A DNA stretch of 64,000 bases, from NCBI GenBank assembly GCA_002989075.1, contig PSQN01000004.1, forward strand, positions 124,001-188,000, in the 5' to 3' direction. The notes below the pieces were generated by a model. The model had not been told where the DNA came from, made no database searches, and worked only from the letters and a program-made list of their open reading frames with translations. This document shows positions 51,045-62,369 of this stretch, one piece after another. The position numbers and the translations under genes were made by a program. The stretch comes from Arthonia radiata. Its lineage: Eukaryota; Ascomycota; Arthoniomycetes; Arthoniales; Arthoniaceae. Numbering within the stretch: the stretch's first letter is position 1; each line of letters begins with the position of its first letter.

Positions 51045-53461
51045 GTTGAAATGTTGAAGGATCACTCTTTGCAGCGACTCAAGCCACTGTTCACACAATT
51101 CGTCCTCAGAGACGTCTTGCTTCGGCCGAAAGTCCTGCTGGGCACGTGCTCTCCCGATTTCTTCCCAATTGCAATTGCCCCAGGCGCCCAGATCAATCAC
51201 GGTTCCAGAGGGATGCTGACGCTCATCTCGACTCTCGAGACGCTTTCCGCGAACTTACTGCAACGTCTAACGCTCTTCTGGCCTTATCGAGTCATCGGCG
51301 TCTCCTTGTGCAGGACCAACGTCATTTCTGTTGCGATTCGAAGGCCACCGAGATCTCAATTCGAGTCAGTCGACTTTCCTATGGTACCTCGATCACGTGG
51401 CGAATAGTATCTAGGGCGCGCAGGCGTTGATTGATCGCAATACGAGGCGTTGCGCGTTTGACACGTTTCAGGCGTCTTGGCATTGACCCTAGGAGAGAGC
51501 AGGGTAGGCGGCGACTTGGTCAAAATTCGTGCTCTGCCGACGTCGTCGAGGTGTTTGTCAATGAAAGGGTATTCCACAAAGCACGTTAACTGCTCGAACT
51601 ATGTCGAGATATTCAGACTGTCAAAAGCATGTATTTCCATTGAATAGGCATGTAAACCGAAGGGTATGCCCGCTCTGATAGTGACATTGTAAGCACGCTA
51701 TGCGCAACGATCGCCCATTTACCGAAAGAAAGAAACCATCAACTATGAAACTAGCACAGGCTCACAACAGTGTCGATACCTTCAGCGAAGTAGGTGCGTG
51801 CTTCGAGGTGACTCGCAAGAGGTTTGTTTGAAAGCTCGAATCTGGCCCCAACAGCCAGTTGTCCTCTGCAAGGATTGCTCTCGGTAGAAGGATGCGCAGG
51901 ATCTCTTTCAGCTCGTACACCAGTGGGAGCTGCAATTTGCATGAGGAAGTCCTTATTAAACGGAATGTGTATCTGATTCGGTGATGAAGCTAGATCTGAG
52001 ACGCCCCATTGAAGTTGTGATACACGTTTGTACTTCCGTTTGCGGCGGGGGCGAGTTCGGGCAACGTTCTTCATCGCCAGCACCCCAGCGGAACATGATT
52101 GCACTCCACGGGGTTCGACCGCACACAATGGCTCTGCGCTTCTTGCTTACGGAAATGTGGCTATGCCCCCGTGGAAGCGAAGGCAATATACTTGCTGTTG
52201 GTCGGAACTTGGAAACGGGCAACTCCGCCTGCGGAACGGAGACCCCAACGGTGCTGCACCAAGGCGCCTAATCTCCCGTTTCCCGAAATCCCCAATAGCT
52301 GATTTGGTCTAAAGATTAACCGTAGTACCATAAACATCTGCTCTATCACGAATCCCTCGGCATGCTGGGAGGATCCCGTTTCAAACGCCGTGACTGTAGT
52401 GGAGAGTATTGACTAGATCGAGTGTGCTGTTGTTCGGCCATCCTCCACTTTCGGAGCAATTTGATAGGTGTATGCCTATGGGAGGATCTGTCGCTCGGAA
52501 GATGAAGACATGAAAGCCCACAGCTGGTAACAAAATGTCATATATCCCCAAGAGCCACGATGGGATGGAGCAGAGCAGAGCAGTACATCTGAAGCAGTAT
52601 GTCTCAAATCGAATTGTATGGTCGCGTTGCTGTTTTCGTGGCGAGCAGGAACATCACCAGCCAGGTACATACCTGACTTGTGTTGCTTTCCGCGGCGTTT
52701 GATCTGACACGGGCAGCAGCACATTGATGCAATGCTCATGAAAGCCTCAAATCAGCTCAGAGCTACCGCCGGCACAACGGATACGAGTATCTTCTGGTTA
52801 GTCCCGGCGTTGAACGATCCGGGGACCAGGATACCAAAGAACGTCAACGGAGGGACGTCGGCGCCTGTGAACCCATCATTCAGGTAACTCCACTACCTCT
52901 CAATCCTCAACCATATCGCATGTTAGTCACGCCCTCATGGCGTTGCCGGCAAAGAGCTGCTTTGGACCTCTGCTGTTTCGAGATTGCTACATGCAGAACA
53001 CGATGTGCTGACACTTTAACTGATAAGATCTCCATGGACTGGACACACCGTCGAAGGGATGCGAGATGTGCTGAAAGGTGACTTGCCACGCTTGGACGCA
53101 TTCGTCAAGCCAGGAACGTTCGTATGCCTGGATGACAGAACAGTCTCCGACGGCACGATTTGCTGGGTCGACTGCCAGACAGAAAGCTGCGACAAGGTCC
53201 GTGCCAGTGCTAGAGCCACAGCGCGTCATCTGTCTGTGGGTACAAGCTGGCAGTTGGTGCGGATTGCATGGGAGGAGACGAAGGAGAAAAACGGAGACGT
53301 ACTTGACGACGTTCGGACTTTCTAAGATTAGCATTTGACGCCCTGTAAGGCTGATGGCATAAATGCTTGGCATTGCGTTCAGGGATACGTGCCGTCTGTC
53401 CTTGGACCTTCCCGTCGGATTGTACGATTAGAAGATGTAGCTGGCGCCAGACAGTCACAGC
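51045..53461. other. Long region without a confident gene
   Basis: About 2.4 kb between the start of the large minus-strand gene and the Gup1 gene. It should hold both promoters. Many frames of 60-130 codons overlap on both strands; the longest is minus strand 51751-52128 (125 codons), with a basic start but no known domain. I see no repeat or tRNA. A small or multi-exon gene here cannot be excluded. Confidence 0.45.
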
Positions 53462-55440
53462 ATGTCTCTGTGGCGATATGTTCAACGTATTTACTCCCTT
53501 GACACTCTTGACCCGCGACTGGCCACCATGGCACAGGCTCCAGCTACCGCCTCAGGGGACGCACCCGACACCAAAGAGAAGCGCGATGTCGCATCCAAGG
53601 CACATGCATCGCTGTGGAACACGCCAGAATACTATTTCTATTACTTCGTCTTTCTTGTGGCCGTGCCATTGATGTTCTATGTGCCTTTCAGCGTTTCTAG
53701 ACGTGAGCATGTCGTTGAATTTCTTGAGGTCTTCAGCTCAGCTTCCCGTAGCTTCAAACCCCCAGTATGACCATTACGAGCATCTTCTCTCACCAGGATG
53801 GATTCTCGGTCGTAAAGTGGTATGTCGATTTGTTCTTCCTCGCCATTTCTGCCATTCACACCAGAGCAGGACAACTCGGATCAGCAGTATGCATCGTTTC
53901 GGGACAACATTCCAGCCATGACGGCTGTTGTAATGCTACATCCCATCCTAAGACGTCTGTTCGATGCTGCCTATCAGTCATTGTCACCATCGAAAGGGAA
54001 CAACCAGCAACAGCTTGGCGAATACAGATTGCGAATGCGTGTCTCCTACGACCTGGTGTTTGCAGCCATATTTCTATTTGTGCTGCATGGATTCTCGGCG
54101 TTCAAAGTCCTTGCCATTCTCTCCATCAATTTTCAACTGGCAATGCGTCTGCCCCGTAACCTGATCCCACCCGCTACCTGGATCTTCAATATGTTCATTT
54201 TGTTTGCAAACGAGCTGTGCCACGGCTACCAGTACGCGCGCGTCGCTGAGTTCGTCCTGCCCGCCCCTTTTGCGCAGGGCGAGGCATCCTGGGGCGCTTG
54301 GTTCGATTCATACGGCGGATTGATCCCGCGCTGGGAGATTCTCTTCAACATCACAGTCCTCCGTCTGATCAGCTTCAATATGGATTACTATTGGAGTCAT
54401 GGTCACACAAGAGAGAGTGTCGCAGAGGTAAGCTGCAGCATTCGGAATGGCGATGAAATGCTTACGATGATAAGAAGAAGCAGCTCGATCCGGCTCTTCT
54501 CTCCGAGCACGATCGTGTTGCTGTACCTGCGACGCCGACCGATTTCAACTTTGTCTACTACCTGGCCTACGTCTTATACTCACCGCTGTATCTTGCAGGT
54601 CCGATCATCAATTTCAATGACTACATGGCCCAGGTCCGCTTTCAGCCTACCTCGATCACCGCATCACGCACCGCAGCCTATGTTGTTCGCTTCCTTCTCT
54701 GCTTGCTAAGCATGGAAGTCATCCTTCACTACATCTACGCGGTCGCTATCTCCAAGGGCAATCCGGATTGGTCCCAATACACGCCTTTCCAACTCAGCAT
54801 GCTAGGCTTTTTCAACCTACATATCATCTGGCTCAAATTGCTCCTTCCTTGGCGCTTCTTCCGGCTGTGGGCCCTTCTCGATGGCACTGACCCTCCAGAG
54901 AACATGGTGCGATGCATGAGCAACAATTACTCGGCGCTTGCCTTCTGGCGCGGGTGGCACCGATCGTACAACCGCTTCGTAGTCCGCTACATATACGTGC
55001 CACTGGGTGGCTCGGGGAGACAAACAAGTCCGCTACGAAGCATCATCAACATGCTGGTCGTATTTACGTTTGTTGCGCTTTGGCATGACATCAGCGCGAG
55101 ATTGCTCGCATGGTCATGGCTTATAATTCTGTTTTTACTACCGGAAATGCTTTGCAGGACTGCGCTGTTTCCAGCGAGCAAGTATAAGGATAGACCGACG
55201 ACGTACAGAATGCTCGGTGGCATTGGGGCGGTAGGTAACATTCTGATGATGATGGCAGCAAATCTTGTCGGATTCGCCTTAGGTCTAGATGGACTCGAGA
55301 GCATGATCAGTAGCATAGTGAGCGGATGGCAAGGCTGGGTTTTCTTGGGCACGGCGGCATCAGTGTTATTCGTGGGGTCGATGGTAATGTTTGAGTGGCG
55401 TGAAGACGAGAAGAGGGGAGGGATTGATTTGAAGTACTAG
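53462..55440 (+). CDS. GUP1: MBOAT O-acyltransferase, Gup1-like
   Basis: Exons 53462-53702, 53752-53819, 53870-54427 and 54475-55440 keep phase and give 610 residues; introns are 47-50 nt. Family signatures are strong: SLDTLDPRL near the start, SLWNTPEYYFYYFVFLVAVP, NPQYDHYEHLLSPGWILGRKV across two junctions, QYASFRDNIPAM, and YYLAYVLYSPLYLAGPIINF. The MBOAT active region gives WHRSYNRFVVRYIYVPLGG and FTFVALWHDI with the conserved His493. About ten membrane segments are visible. Yeast Gup1 is an ER enzyme that remodels GPI-anchor lipids, affecting wall integrity and raft order. There is no sign of damage. Total length is close to yeast Gup1 (about 560). Confidence 0.96.
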
Positions 55441-55622
55441 AGGCTGTCGCGATGACCGTTCGGCTTGTCTGACCCTTCAATCCGCGAGAGATTGCTCCAG
55501 AGTCTCTCGCGACCACGATCAATCAATTCCGCCTGATTGACATTGTTGTATTTGCCACCGAGGAGTGTTTGAGGCTGAGAGAAGCTCCTGTTTGGTGCGA
55601 GCTTGCCTGAAATTTGAGGCAA

Positions 55623-55700
55623 GTTTGTTTTCCCTCTCCGCCTTCTTTTCCCGCAAGCTCCGTCGCTCCATTCACCTCACTCATTCTGCACGCAGCAACG
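55623..55700 (+). promoter_or_regulatory. Pyrimidine-rich 5' region of the KH gene
   Basis: The stretch ttttccctctccgccttcttttcccgc and its continuation are dominated by C and T and sit 60-140 bases before the start at 55761. Such blocks mark the transcription start zone or 5' UTR of well-expressed fungal genes. Within it an in-frame ATG at 55614 could give a 49-residue longer protein. Confidence 0.4.
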
Positions 55701-55760
55701 CGCTGGTTTCTCTCGTGTTCTTCTCAACGCTTTCTCCTAGCTCTTCATACCGCGCACAGC

Positions 55761-57390
55761 ATGTCTTCCCAGCCCACCGCGGCTGGCGCTATTGCTCAAC
55801 CACAGAAGCGCCCCCTCGAAGATCCTTCGTCTGATGCTGATCCCAACGATCAGCCAGAGGCAAAGCGTCAAGCTCTCATCAAGGAGGGTAGGAACTCGCT
55901 CCTCCCATTCCATGAGACCTGTGGTCTCCCAGTGCTGAATCTCACCTTTGCAGAGCCAGAGAATGGTCAGTCTATCGCCCCGGCACCCGACGCCCCTTCC
56001 GACATTTCACCCGACACAAAGTACAAGCCTGAAGGGACCGATGACCTGATGGCCAAGGGCGCACAGACTTCCAATGGAACCATCCTTCAAGATAATGACC
56101 ACAACGGTGACACTGAGCGCGCCACCATCGACGTGAAACAGGAAGAAACTCAACCCATCGAGAGCGTGAGCTCGAACCTCCCGACCCAGACCGTGCCACA
56201 GTACACCCCTCCCCAAACAACGGACGAGGCCAACTGGCTTCACGTTCGCGCCATCATTTCCAGTGCGGAGGCTGCGACGATCATCGGCAAGGGCGGCGAG
56301 AACGTCAGCGTCATTCGCCAGAAAGCGGGTGCAAAGTGTACTGTCAGCGAGTATACGCGTGGAGCAGTCGAGAGAGTGTTGACTGTAAGTGGCATGGCCG
56401 ACGCTGTGGCCAAAGCGTTTGGTTTGATCATCCGCACCCTGAACAACGAGGCCCTCGAAGCCCCTTCCGACACACAGTCAAAGACCTACCCCCTGCGCCT
56501 CCTGATCCCACACATTCTCATTGGGTCGATCATTGGACAGAAAGGTGTTCGCATTCGAGAGATTCAGGAGGCATCCGGTGCACGCCTGAACGCTTCTGAT
56601 TCGTGCCTTCCCCTCAGCACCGAGCGTTCCCTCATCGTCCTTGGCGTTGCCGATTCCGTTCACATCGCCACCTACTACGTCGGTCGCACACTTGTTGAAC
56701 AGCTGACAGAGAGATTCGGAGGGCCGGCAGCTTCGGCCTATGCCACCCGTCACGGCGGACCCGCGAACGCGGTCCCTGGAGGCCTCCAGGTCATCCCGTA
56801 TGCTCCCCAGCCCGCCGGTGGCCAGTGGGGTCATCCAAACAACTACAACCGCCGCCAGCCACACGCATCGCAACCGCCACCAAACCAGTACGGACCCCCA
56901 CAACTCGGCGCTCAGGGCCAGCACTATGCCCCACAGCAATCGGCTGCCTCGCACTACGGCGGCCAAGCCCGTGGCTACCATGGTGCCGGACCTCAAGCCC
57001 CTCAAGCTGGTGGATATGGTCAACAATCTGCTATGCCAGCTCAAGGCCAGCAGGCTTCTTACGGCCAACAAGGTGGGCAGCACTTCCCCGGCCAGCCTCT
57101 CACCCAGCAGATCTACATCCCGAACGACATGGTCGGCGCTATCATCGGAAAAGGAGGAGCCAAAATCAACGAGATTCGTTCACTTTCTGGCAGCGTCATC
57201 AAGATCAACGAGCCCCAGGACAACAGCAATGAGCGTCTGGTGACCATCACAGGAACCGAGACCTGCAACCAGATGGCACTGTATCTGCTGTACCAGCGCC
57301 TCGGTGAGTTCAGACCCAATTGCAAATCCCATGTTCCCTTCGGAATCAGTAGCTAACAAACTATCAGAGTCGGAGAAGCATCGCGCTTGA
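55761..57390 (+). CDS. Triple-KH RNA-binding protein (Pbp2/Hek2/Rnc1 type)
   Basis: Exons 55761-55887, 55954-57303 and 57368-57390 give 499 residues. The start is the ATG at 55761; an in-frame ATG at 55614 is less likely because the added residues look like translated UTR. The first intron (66 nt, donor GTAGGA, branch GCTGA) is a multiple of three without a stop, so a retained form would add 22 residues. The last intron is well supported: it replaces a poor tail with LESEKHRA. Three KH domains carry GxxG loops: IIGKGG (about 152), IIGQKG (235) and IIGKGG (439). Between KH2 and KH3 lies a Gln/Gly/Tyr-rich linker (AQGQQASYGQQGGQ). Relatives bind mRNAs and control their stability, localisation or translation. 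Which yeast ortholog it matches is unresolved. Confidence 0.92.
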
Positions 57391-58404
57391 GCGTCATGCT
57401 GACTGCAAGAGCGCCGTAAGCGCTTCTAGAGTCGTCGTCTTCACAGGCGCACGTAAGGCGTCGCGGCCAAGTTCAATGTTTGACTAAGGTATTGACCGCA
57501 CTCGCCGTTGGCGTTTCATGACCGCAGATATCGTCCACGAGACATCGCGAGAAGGGAGAAACGATTGTAGAATGTCCTTCGTGGTCAAGATGTTTGTAAA
57601 TTCCCACTACACAATTCGTTTCCACGCACAACCCTTCTTCCTCTCTTGCACAGTGACAGCCCGCCCTATCTCTCCCATCTCCCGTCCAATCGTCTCAACA
57701 CTCACTTTCAAACCCCTGCATCGCAATCATTCTAGGTACGCTGATGAAGTTTTCCGCGCAGGTCGCCGATTGTCGAGCCGCCACACCCCGCAGGGATCGC
57801 CTGCTCCACTTCGAGTACCAGGTTGAGCTTCTGCCGCAGTTCGCATAAAAGCTCCTCCAATTGGCTCCGAATCGAGGATCCCATCGGCGCGACCGACACC
57901 CAAGATCCACATCACAGACGACGGCCAGGCAACAGGGGGATCACGGGGGAGCAGGAGGCTCATTTGAAATGTTATCAATCTGAGGTACGCACGGCCTTCC
58001 GCCTTCTTTATACGCACGGTCTTCCACCCTTGTTACACGGACGATGCCGTCTCGGTACGGCCGAGAGGCGGCAGTCGCGGGTGGCGATCCTGATCCCACA
58101 TACGTGGGGCCGATGGTGGCGCGTAGGAGTAGGAAGCAGAGCGGTATGCACGCGGCCCGCGTCGAGTCCGCGGAGGTCGCCCATTGGAGATGTGCTGCCT
58201 GATGGGGTGCCATGGACTTGCGGTAGCTGCTTTGGGTGGCTGGTCGCATGCAGGGAAGGATGATGAGGTATTTTGTCCTAGTGCTGTAGGCTGCGAAGAG
58301 GAGATACGTGTTCGAATCTGTGTTGATCATTCATGTGTCTATGAACCGTGCCTCGGCCATGCCGGTGTGACTGCCTCATCACAGCGTTAATGCCCTGAGA
58401 ACGC
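57391..58404. other. Intergenic region between convergent genes
   Basis: A 1.0-kb gap between the KH gene (plus) and the Mnl1-like gene (minus), larger than two terminators need. Short frames overlap on both strands (longest 129-146 codons) without known domains. No RNA gene or repeat noticed. Confidence 0.45.
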
Positions 58405-61400
58405 CTACCCGACAAACAGATTCGCAATCCGCAATCCTTGACTGCTGAAGTAGTACTTCCTTCTCACGCCCACGCCCTTGGCCCGCCTCAGCATATCCCA
58501 AGTTCCCTGATCCCCCTCCACCATTACCACCGGAATCGGATGTGGCCGCACAACGCCACTCGCCGTCGCCTGGCTCTCGTCCAACAACGGCCGTACCAAA
58601 CCTCCCTCGTGCGCGTCGCCGACATCCGAGAAGATGATAACAAGCTGCAGACTCGAACCACTCGGCGCGAACGAAGGAATGCTCTTGAGCTTCTGGGAGA
58701 AGGAGCAGCCGCCGCGTCTGATAACCACGATTTGATGTTCTTTGGGGACCGAGGCGGGCAGTTTGCCACTGCAGGACTCGTCGGTGATGAAGACGGTGCT
58801 GAAGGGGAGCGTGGCATTGCCACTCGTGGATGCATCGGGGATGTCCGGCACGGGTGCAGCGCCTACGCCTGTGGCGACTGAAGCCTGCAGGACTGGGCGG
58901 ACGAATTGAGCTTGGTTTAAGACGTTGGCGGACGCGACGACATCGTCGATTGTCAGACTCGACTGAAAGGCCGAGTTGAGCTGAGCGAGGAGGTTGCTCA
59001 GCATGGTGCTGTTCGGCAGTGTGACGACGCCGTCGTCAGCCTGGAAGTTGGCGAGGAGTTGCTGCGTCGGGTCGGCTTGCGTCGCGTTGGCGTCTTCGAG
59101 GTCGAGGATAAGATCGATGGAGGTGATGTCACGGTGGCGGGTGAAGTAGGGGTCTACGGGGTTGAGGTTGGCGATGGCTTCAGTGCTGAGGACGACACGC
59201 TCGTCGCGGCCGAGGGAGAGGTGGGAGACGGCGTGGACGCGGAAGACGTTGGCGACTGTGATGCGGCCGTCGGGTTCCTCGATCGGTTGAGGCTCTTTGA
59301 TCATGCTCATTTTGAGGCCGGAGACTGAGTTGACGGAGATGCCCTCGGGTATGCGTTTGGCCGTGAGGATGCCGTTGACAGTGTTAGGAAGCGCAGGAAA
59401 GGAAAGGTCAAAGGTCAAACGAGTCTGCATCTTCGCACTAGTGCCATTGTGCGGAAGATTCTCAGTAGGGAGAGTCCACGGATAGAAGTTATCGTGATTG
59501 CGAGATATCCGAGAGCTGACATTGTACTTGCGATCGAGATGGGAAGACTCGACTGAGGCGTTGATGTCGCGGCCGAATGCAGGCGTGAAATGCAGCTTCG
59601 CCAGACTGGCAGCATGGAAATAATTTGGCCGTGACACAACCAAAGACTCTACGAATGGGCTCGTGGTTGGAACGGCCTGACAGATCTCAGCGTAAGGAGG
59701 TACATGGTCGGGAGCCACAATTGTAGCAGGTTCGCTTCGTGTAGTAGTCCTTGGAAGGATCAATGGATGTCCTTCCGTATTCATCACCCAAGGCGCCTCA
59801 ATCGTATTCAGCGGGTGGGTATTGTCGAACAGCAAGAATAGGTACTTCGCGGTCTCGCCCAGGAAGAAGCTTTCCATGCGGTCTTTGAGCTCACCCGTTC
59901 GAACGTCCTCGAGGCCTGCCCAGCCGCACTCTGTCCAGCAGCGCTTCTTGATATCTTCAATGATCATCTCGCCGACTCGTAAGTACCAGGTATCTTTTGT
60001 AGCGTGGTAAAGGTACCAGGTGGACTCGATGAATTCAGGCCGCCCTCCCCACCACCGAAGACCGCTGTCGATGGCGCCTCCGGCGGCGTTCCAGCGCTCC
60101 GGTAGAGACGAGTATCTTGTCCACAGTGCTGCAAAGAGCAGGTGAATGTCAATTGCTTCATCAACGTCACCACTGAGGGTGAGGAGGCCTGGGTAGTATG
60201 CGCTGAGACTGTCGATCCAAAACGCGCGCACAGCACCAGTGTAAAGGTCCCCTTGAACATAATGCGGATGCTGAAAAGCTGGCCCACGCATCAAATGATG
60301 CTTGTTGTTGTCATGGGCAATCTGCCAGACGGATAGATAGTAGTCGCTGAGGGTTGTGAAGTTGCTCTTTCGTTGACCTGTTGTGCCCGAGAAAAGAATG
60401 TGTGCTTTCATGGCGTATTCGAAGAAGCTGTCGACGCCAGCGCCAATCTTGTGAATTTGTCAGTGTACATTCAAAACATTTTGAAGACGAGGCAGCACTC
60501 ACACCCGTAAAGGGAGACACCCATTCACCGGACTCGGCATCAATTCCAGCTCCGATCAATCCCACCTCGCTTCGTCTCTTCCATATCGCGTCGAACGCCT
60601 TCGTAGCCCGTTCATGGAACTGCATGTCACCCGTCAATCCGCTCAAAACAGAGAATTCCATCACCAAGCTGCCAGCACCAGCACTGCAGGTCTCCGTGAT
60701 CTCACGATGCGCGCTCGGCTCCAGTTGACATTGTCCGTTCTCAGGATCCAAGTTGTATGGGGAATTGGGATAGAAGGGAACGCCGTGTCGTAGATTGACT
60801 CGAGGGTATGGCAAATCGGTCGGTGTGTTGAACGCAGGTAGGAGTCGAGTCGCGAGGTCCGTAGCCAGCCGGAGAAGCTGCCCGTCGTAGACGAACCCAT
60901 TTGACCATTTGATCTTGCTTCCAGCAGTGCCTGGGGTGTAATCTCGTATTGGTAGGTCTCCCACGGCGAAAAGGTGCGCGCTCAGAAGGCCGCCAACACC
61001 ACGTATGACCGTCTCAAACACCTGAACCTTTGAGTTGAGATCGAAGCCGCGCGCTCGTGAGCCTTGTCCTTTGGGGCCTGAAGTTCCATCCCCGTAGAGT
61101 TTCACGATAGCTTTTATGCCGTCTTGAAAGTCTCGCAGGGGTTTTCGTCGACTCTTGAGGTCTGACTGTGATGAAGCGAAGATTGCCAACGTGGAGAGAC
61201 TGTCCACGAGCGTGAGAGTGTAGTTGCCCAAGACGTCGTTGAGCTCAAAGTGGCCTTCATTTTCCGAGTCACGAGTTAAAGGTAAACAGGAGATGGGCTT
61301 CAGCTCGTCTTCTGGGAAAGCATGCTTCATATAGCTATCATAGCCATGGTAGAATAGATCGACCGTGTCATCTCTGGGATCGTAGAATTAGCTGGCGCAA

Positions 61401-61583
61401 ATGCATTCGGAATTCTTAGTCAACATACCTCAATGACCGAGTCTCGCTCTTTGTCATGCATAAAACGCATGTCGTGAGCCATATCAACACGAAGCAACGC
61501 AGCAGCGTCCGCTGGCCCGCTTTGAGGCTTGATGGTCGTATTGGTTGTATGGCCGCAAATGTGGGCCAAGGTAGAGGGTGCAT
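58405..61583 (-). CDS. MNL1: ER alpha-mannosidase-like protein with PA domain (EDEM/Mnl1)
   Basis: Exons 61583-61429, 61373-60503 and 60447-58405 keep phase and give 1022 residues; introns are 55 nt each. Exon 1 holds a hydrophobic signal or anchor (LLRCFVLIWLTTCVLCM). The GH47 domain follows: FYHGYDSYMKHAFPEDELKP, LTLVDSLSTLAIF, VFETVIRGVGGLLSAHL, SAGAGSLVMEFSVLSGLTGD, GAGVDSFFEYAMKAHILF and RPEFIESTWYLYHAT, closed by the calcium-site threonine in MNTEGHPLIL. From about residue 840 a PA (protease-associated) domain is visible (VVIRRGGCSFSQKL). The domain order is that of Htm1/Mnl1 and EDEM, which trim mannose on misfolded glycoproteins to mark them for ER-associated degradation. The key acidic residues of GH47 are present, so it should be catalytically competent. 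Confidence 0.95.
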
Positions 61584-61885
61584 GCCAGCAGGCGGGTCTG
61601 ACTACCGACATCGCAGCGAATTTTACAAGAGGCTCAGGTTCAGGACGTGCACCGATCCGAGACGTGACGGCACTCCTAAGGTATTACCAGTGTCGCATGC
61701 GACTGCGAAGAGGTTTGCTGCTATTTCGATGTGACCTATACCCGAAGCGGAAATTAGCATTTTTACGATACTCGAGAGGCAGGGTCTCCTCGGGCAATCA
61801 ACAATCCAATGATCCGAAGACCTTGAATTCAAGTTTGACGACACTCTTGAGAATCATCTACTCATTGAGCAGCCATAGTACCATT
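61584..61885. other. Divergent promoter region
   Basis: A gap of 302 bases between the Mnl1-like gene (minus) and a small plus-strand gene. It must hold both promoters. A frame open from 61529 through it belongs to the upstream part of the small gene's frame. Confidence 0.4.
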
Positions 61886-62209
61886 ATGCTCTTCGTCGTC
61901 CCGACGACTCGCCGAGTCCTAATACATTCCACGATCCCTGCAACTGCTTTCCGAATACCGACGTCCCTGCGACGCTTCAAGCACGACCTGCAAAAGAAGC
62001 CTTGGAAACAAGCTTCTGCTCAAACAGGACCATCGTTCCTCCAGCCATCATATCTGCGAGGCGCAGAACCTGCAAATGGCCCGGTGAAGAATGAGACATG
62101 GGCGCCAGCAAAGACATTGACGGATGGTACCTCGAAGGGCTCCGGCGAGAAGAGCTCGGAAGTCAATATCGAGTCGAATGAGCCGGAGGTTTCGAAGGCT
62201 GGAAGATGA
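61886..62209 (+). CDS. Small protein with mitochondrial-type N-terminus
   Basis: One exon, 107 residues, starting MLFVVPTTRRVLIHST. The first 35 residues lack acidic residues and hold several Arg with Ser/Thr (TSLRRFKHDLQKKPW), which is typical of a mitochondrial presequence. The rest is polar (SYLRGAEPANGPVKNET). I recognise no domain. The reading frame is open upstream to 61529, but those residues look like promoter DNA, and the ATG at 61886 gives a sensible targeting sequence. It could be one of the small lineage-specific mitochondrial proteins of filamentous fungi. The stop is 160 bases from the convergent F-box/LRR-type gene. Evidence for expression is absent. Confidence 0.55.
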   Translation: MLFVVPTTRRVLIHSTIPATAFRIPTSLRRFKHDLQKKPWKQASAQTGPSFLQPSYLRGAEPANGPVKNETWAPAKTLTDGTSKGSGEKSSEVNIESNEPEVSKAGR

Positions 62210-62369
62210 ACAAATAGAGCGAGACTGGCGTCCCCAAATCATACACATGCGGCCAATACGACGGCAGCAGCAGCGCGTCCCCCCTACTTCAAGCCCAGAG
62301 CCCTCTCACGTGTAGCCTTGCGCCGCTCCTTCAGCCATGAAGTGATCTGATTTCCTAGACGCGCATCGA

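Noticed and set aside
51751-52128. 125-codon minus-strand frame in the large gap
   Set aside because: No domain, no supporting splice structure and other frames of similar length overlap it.
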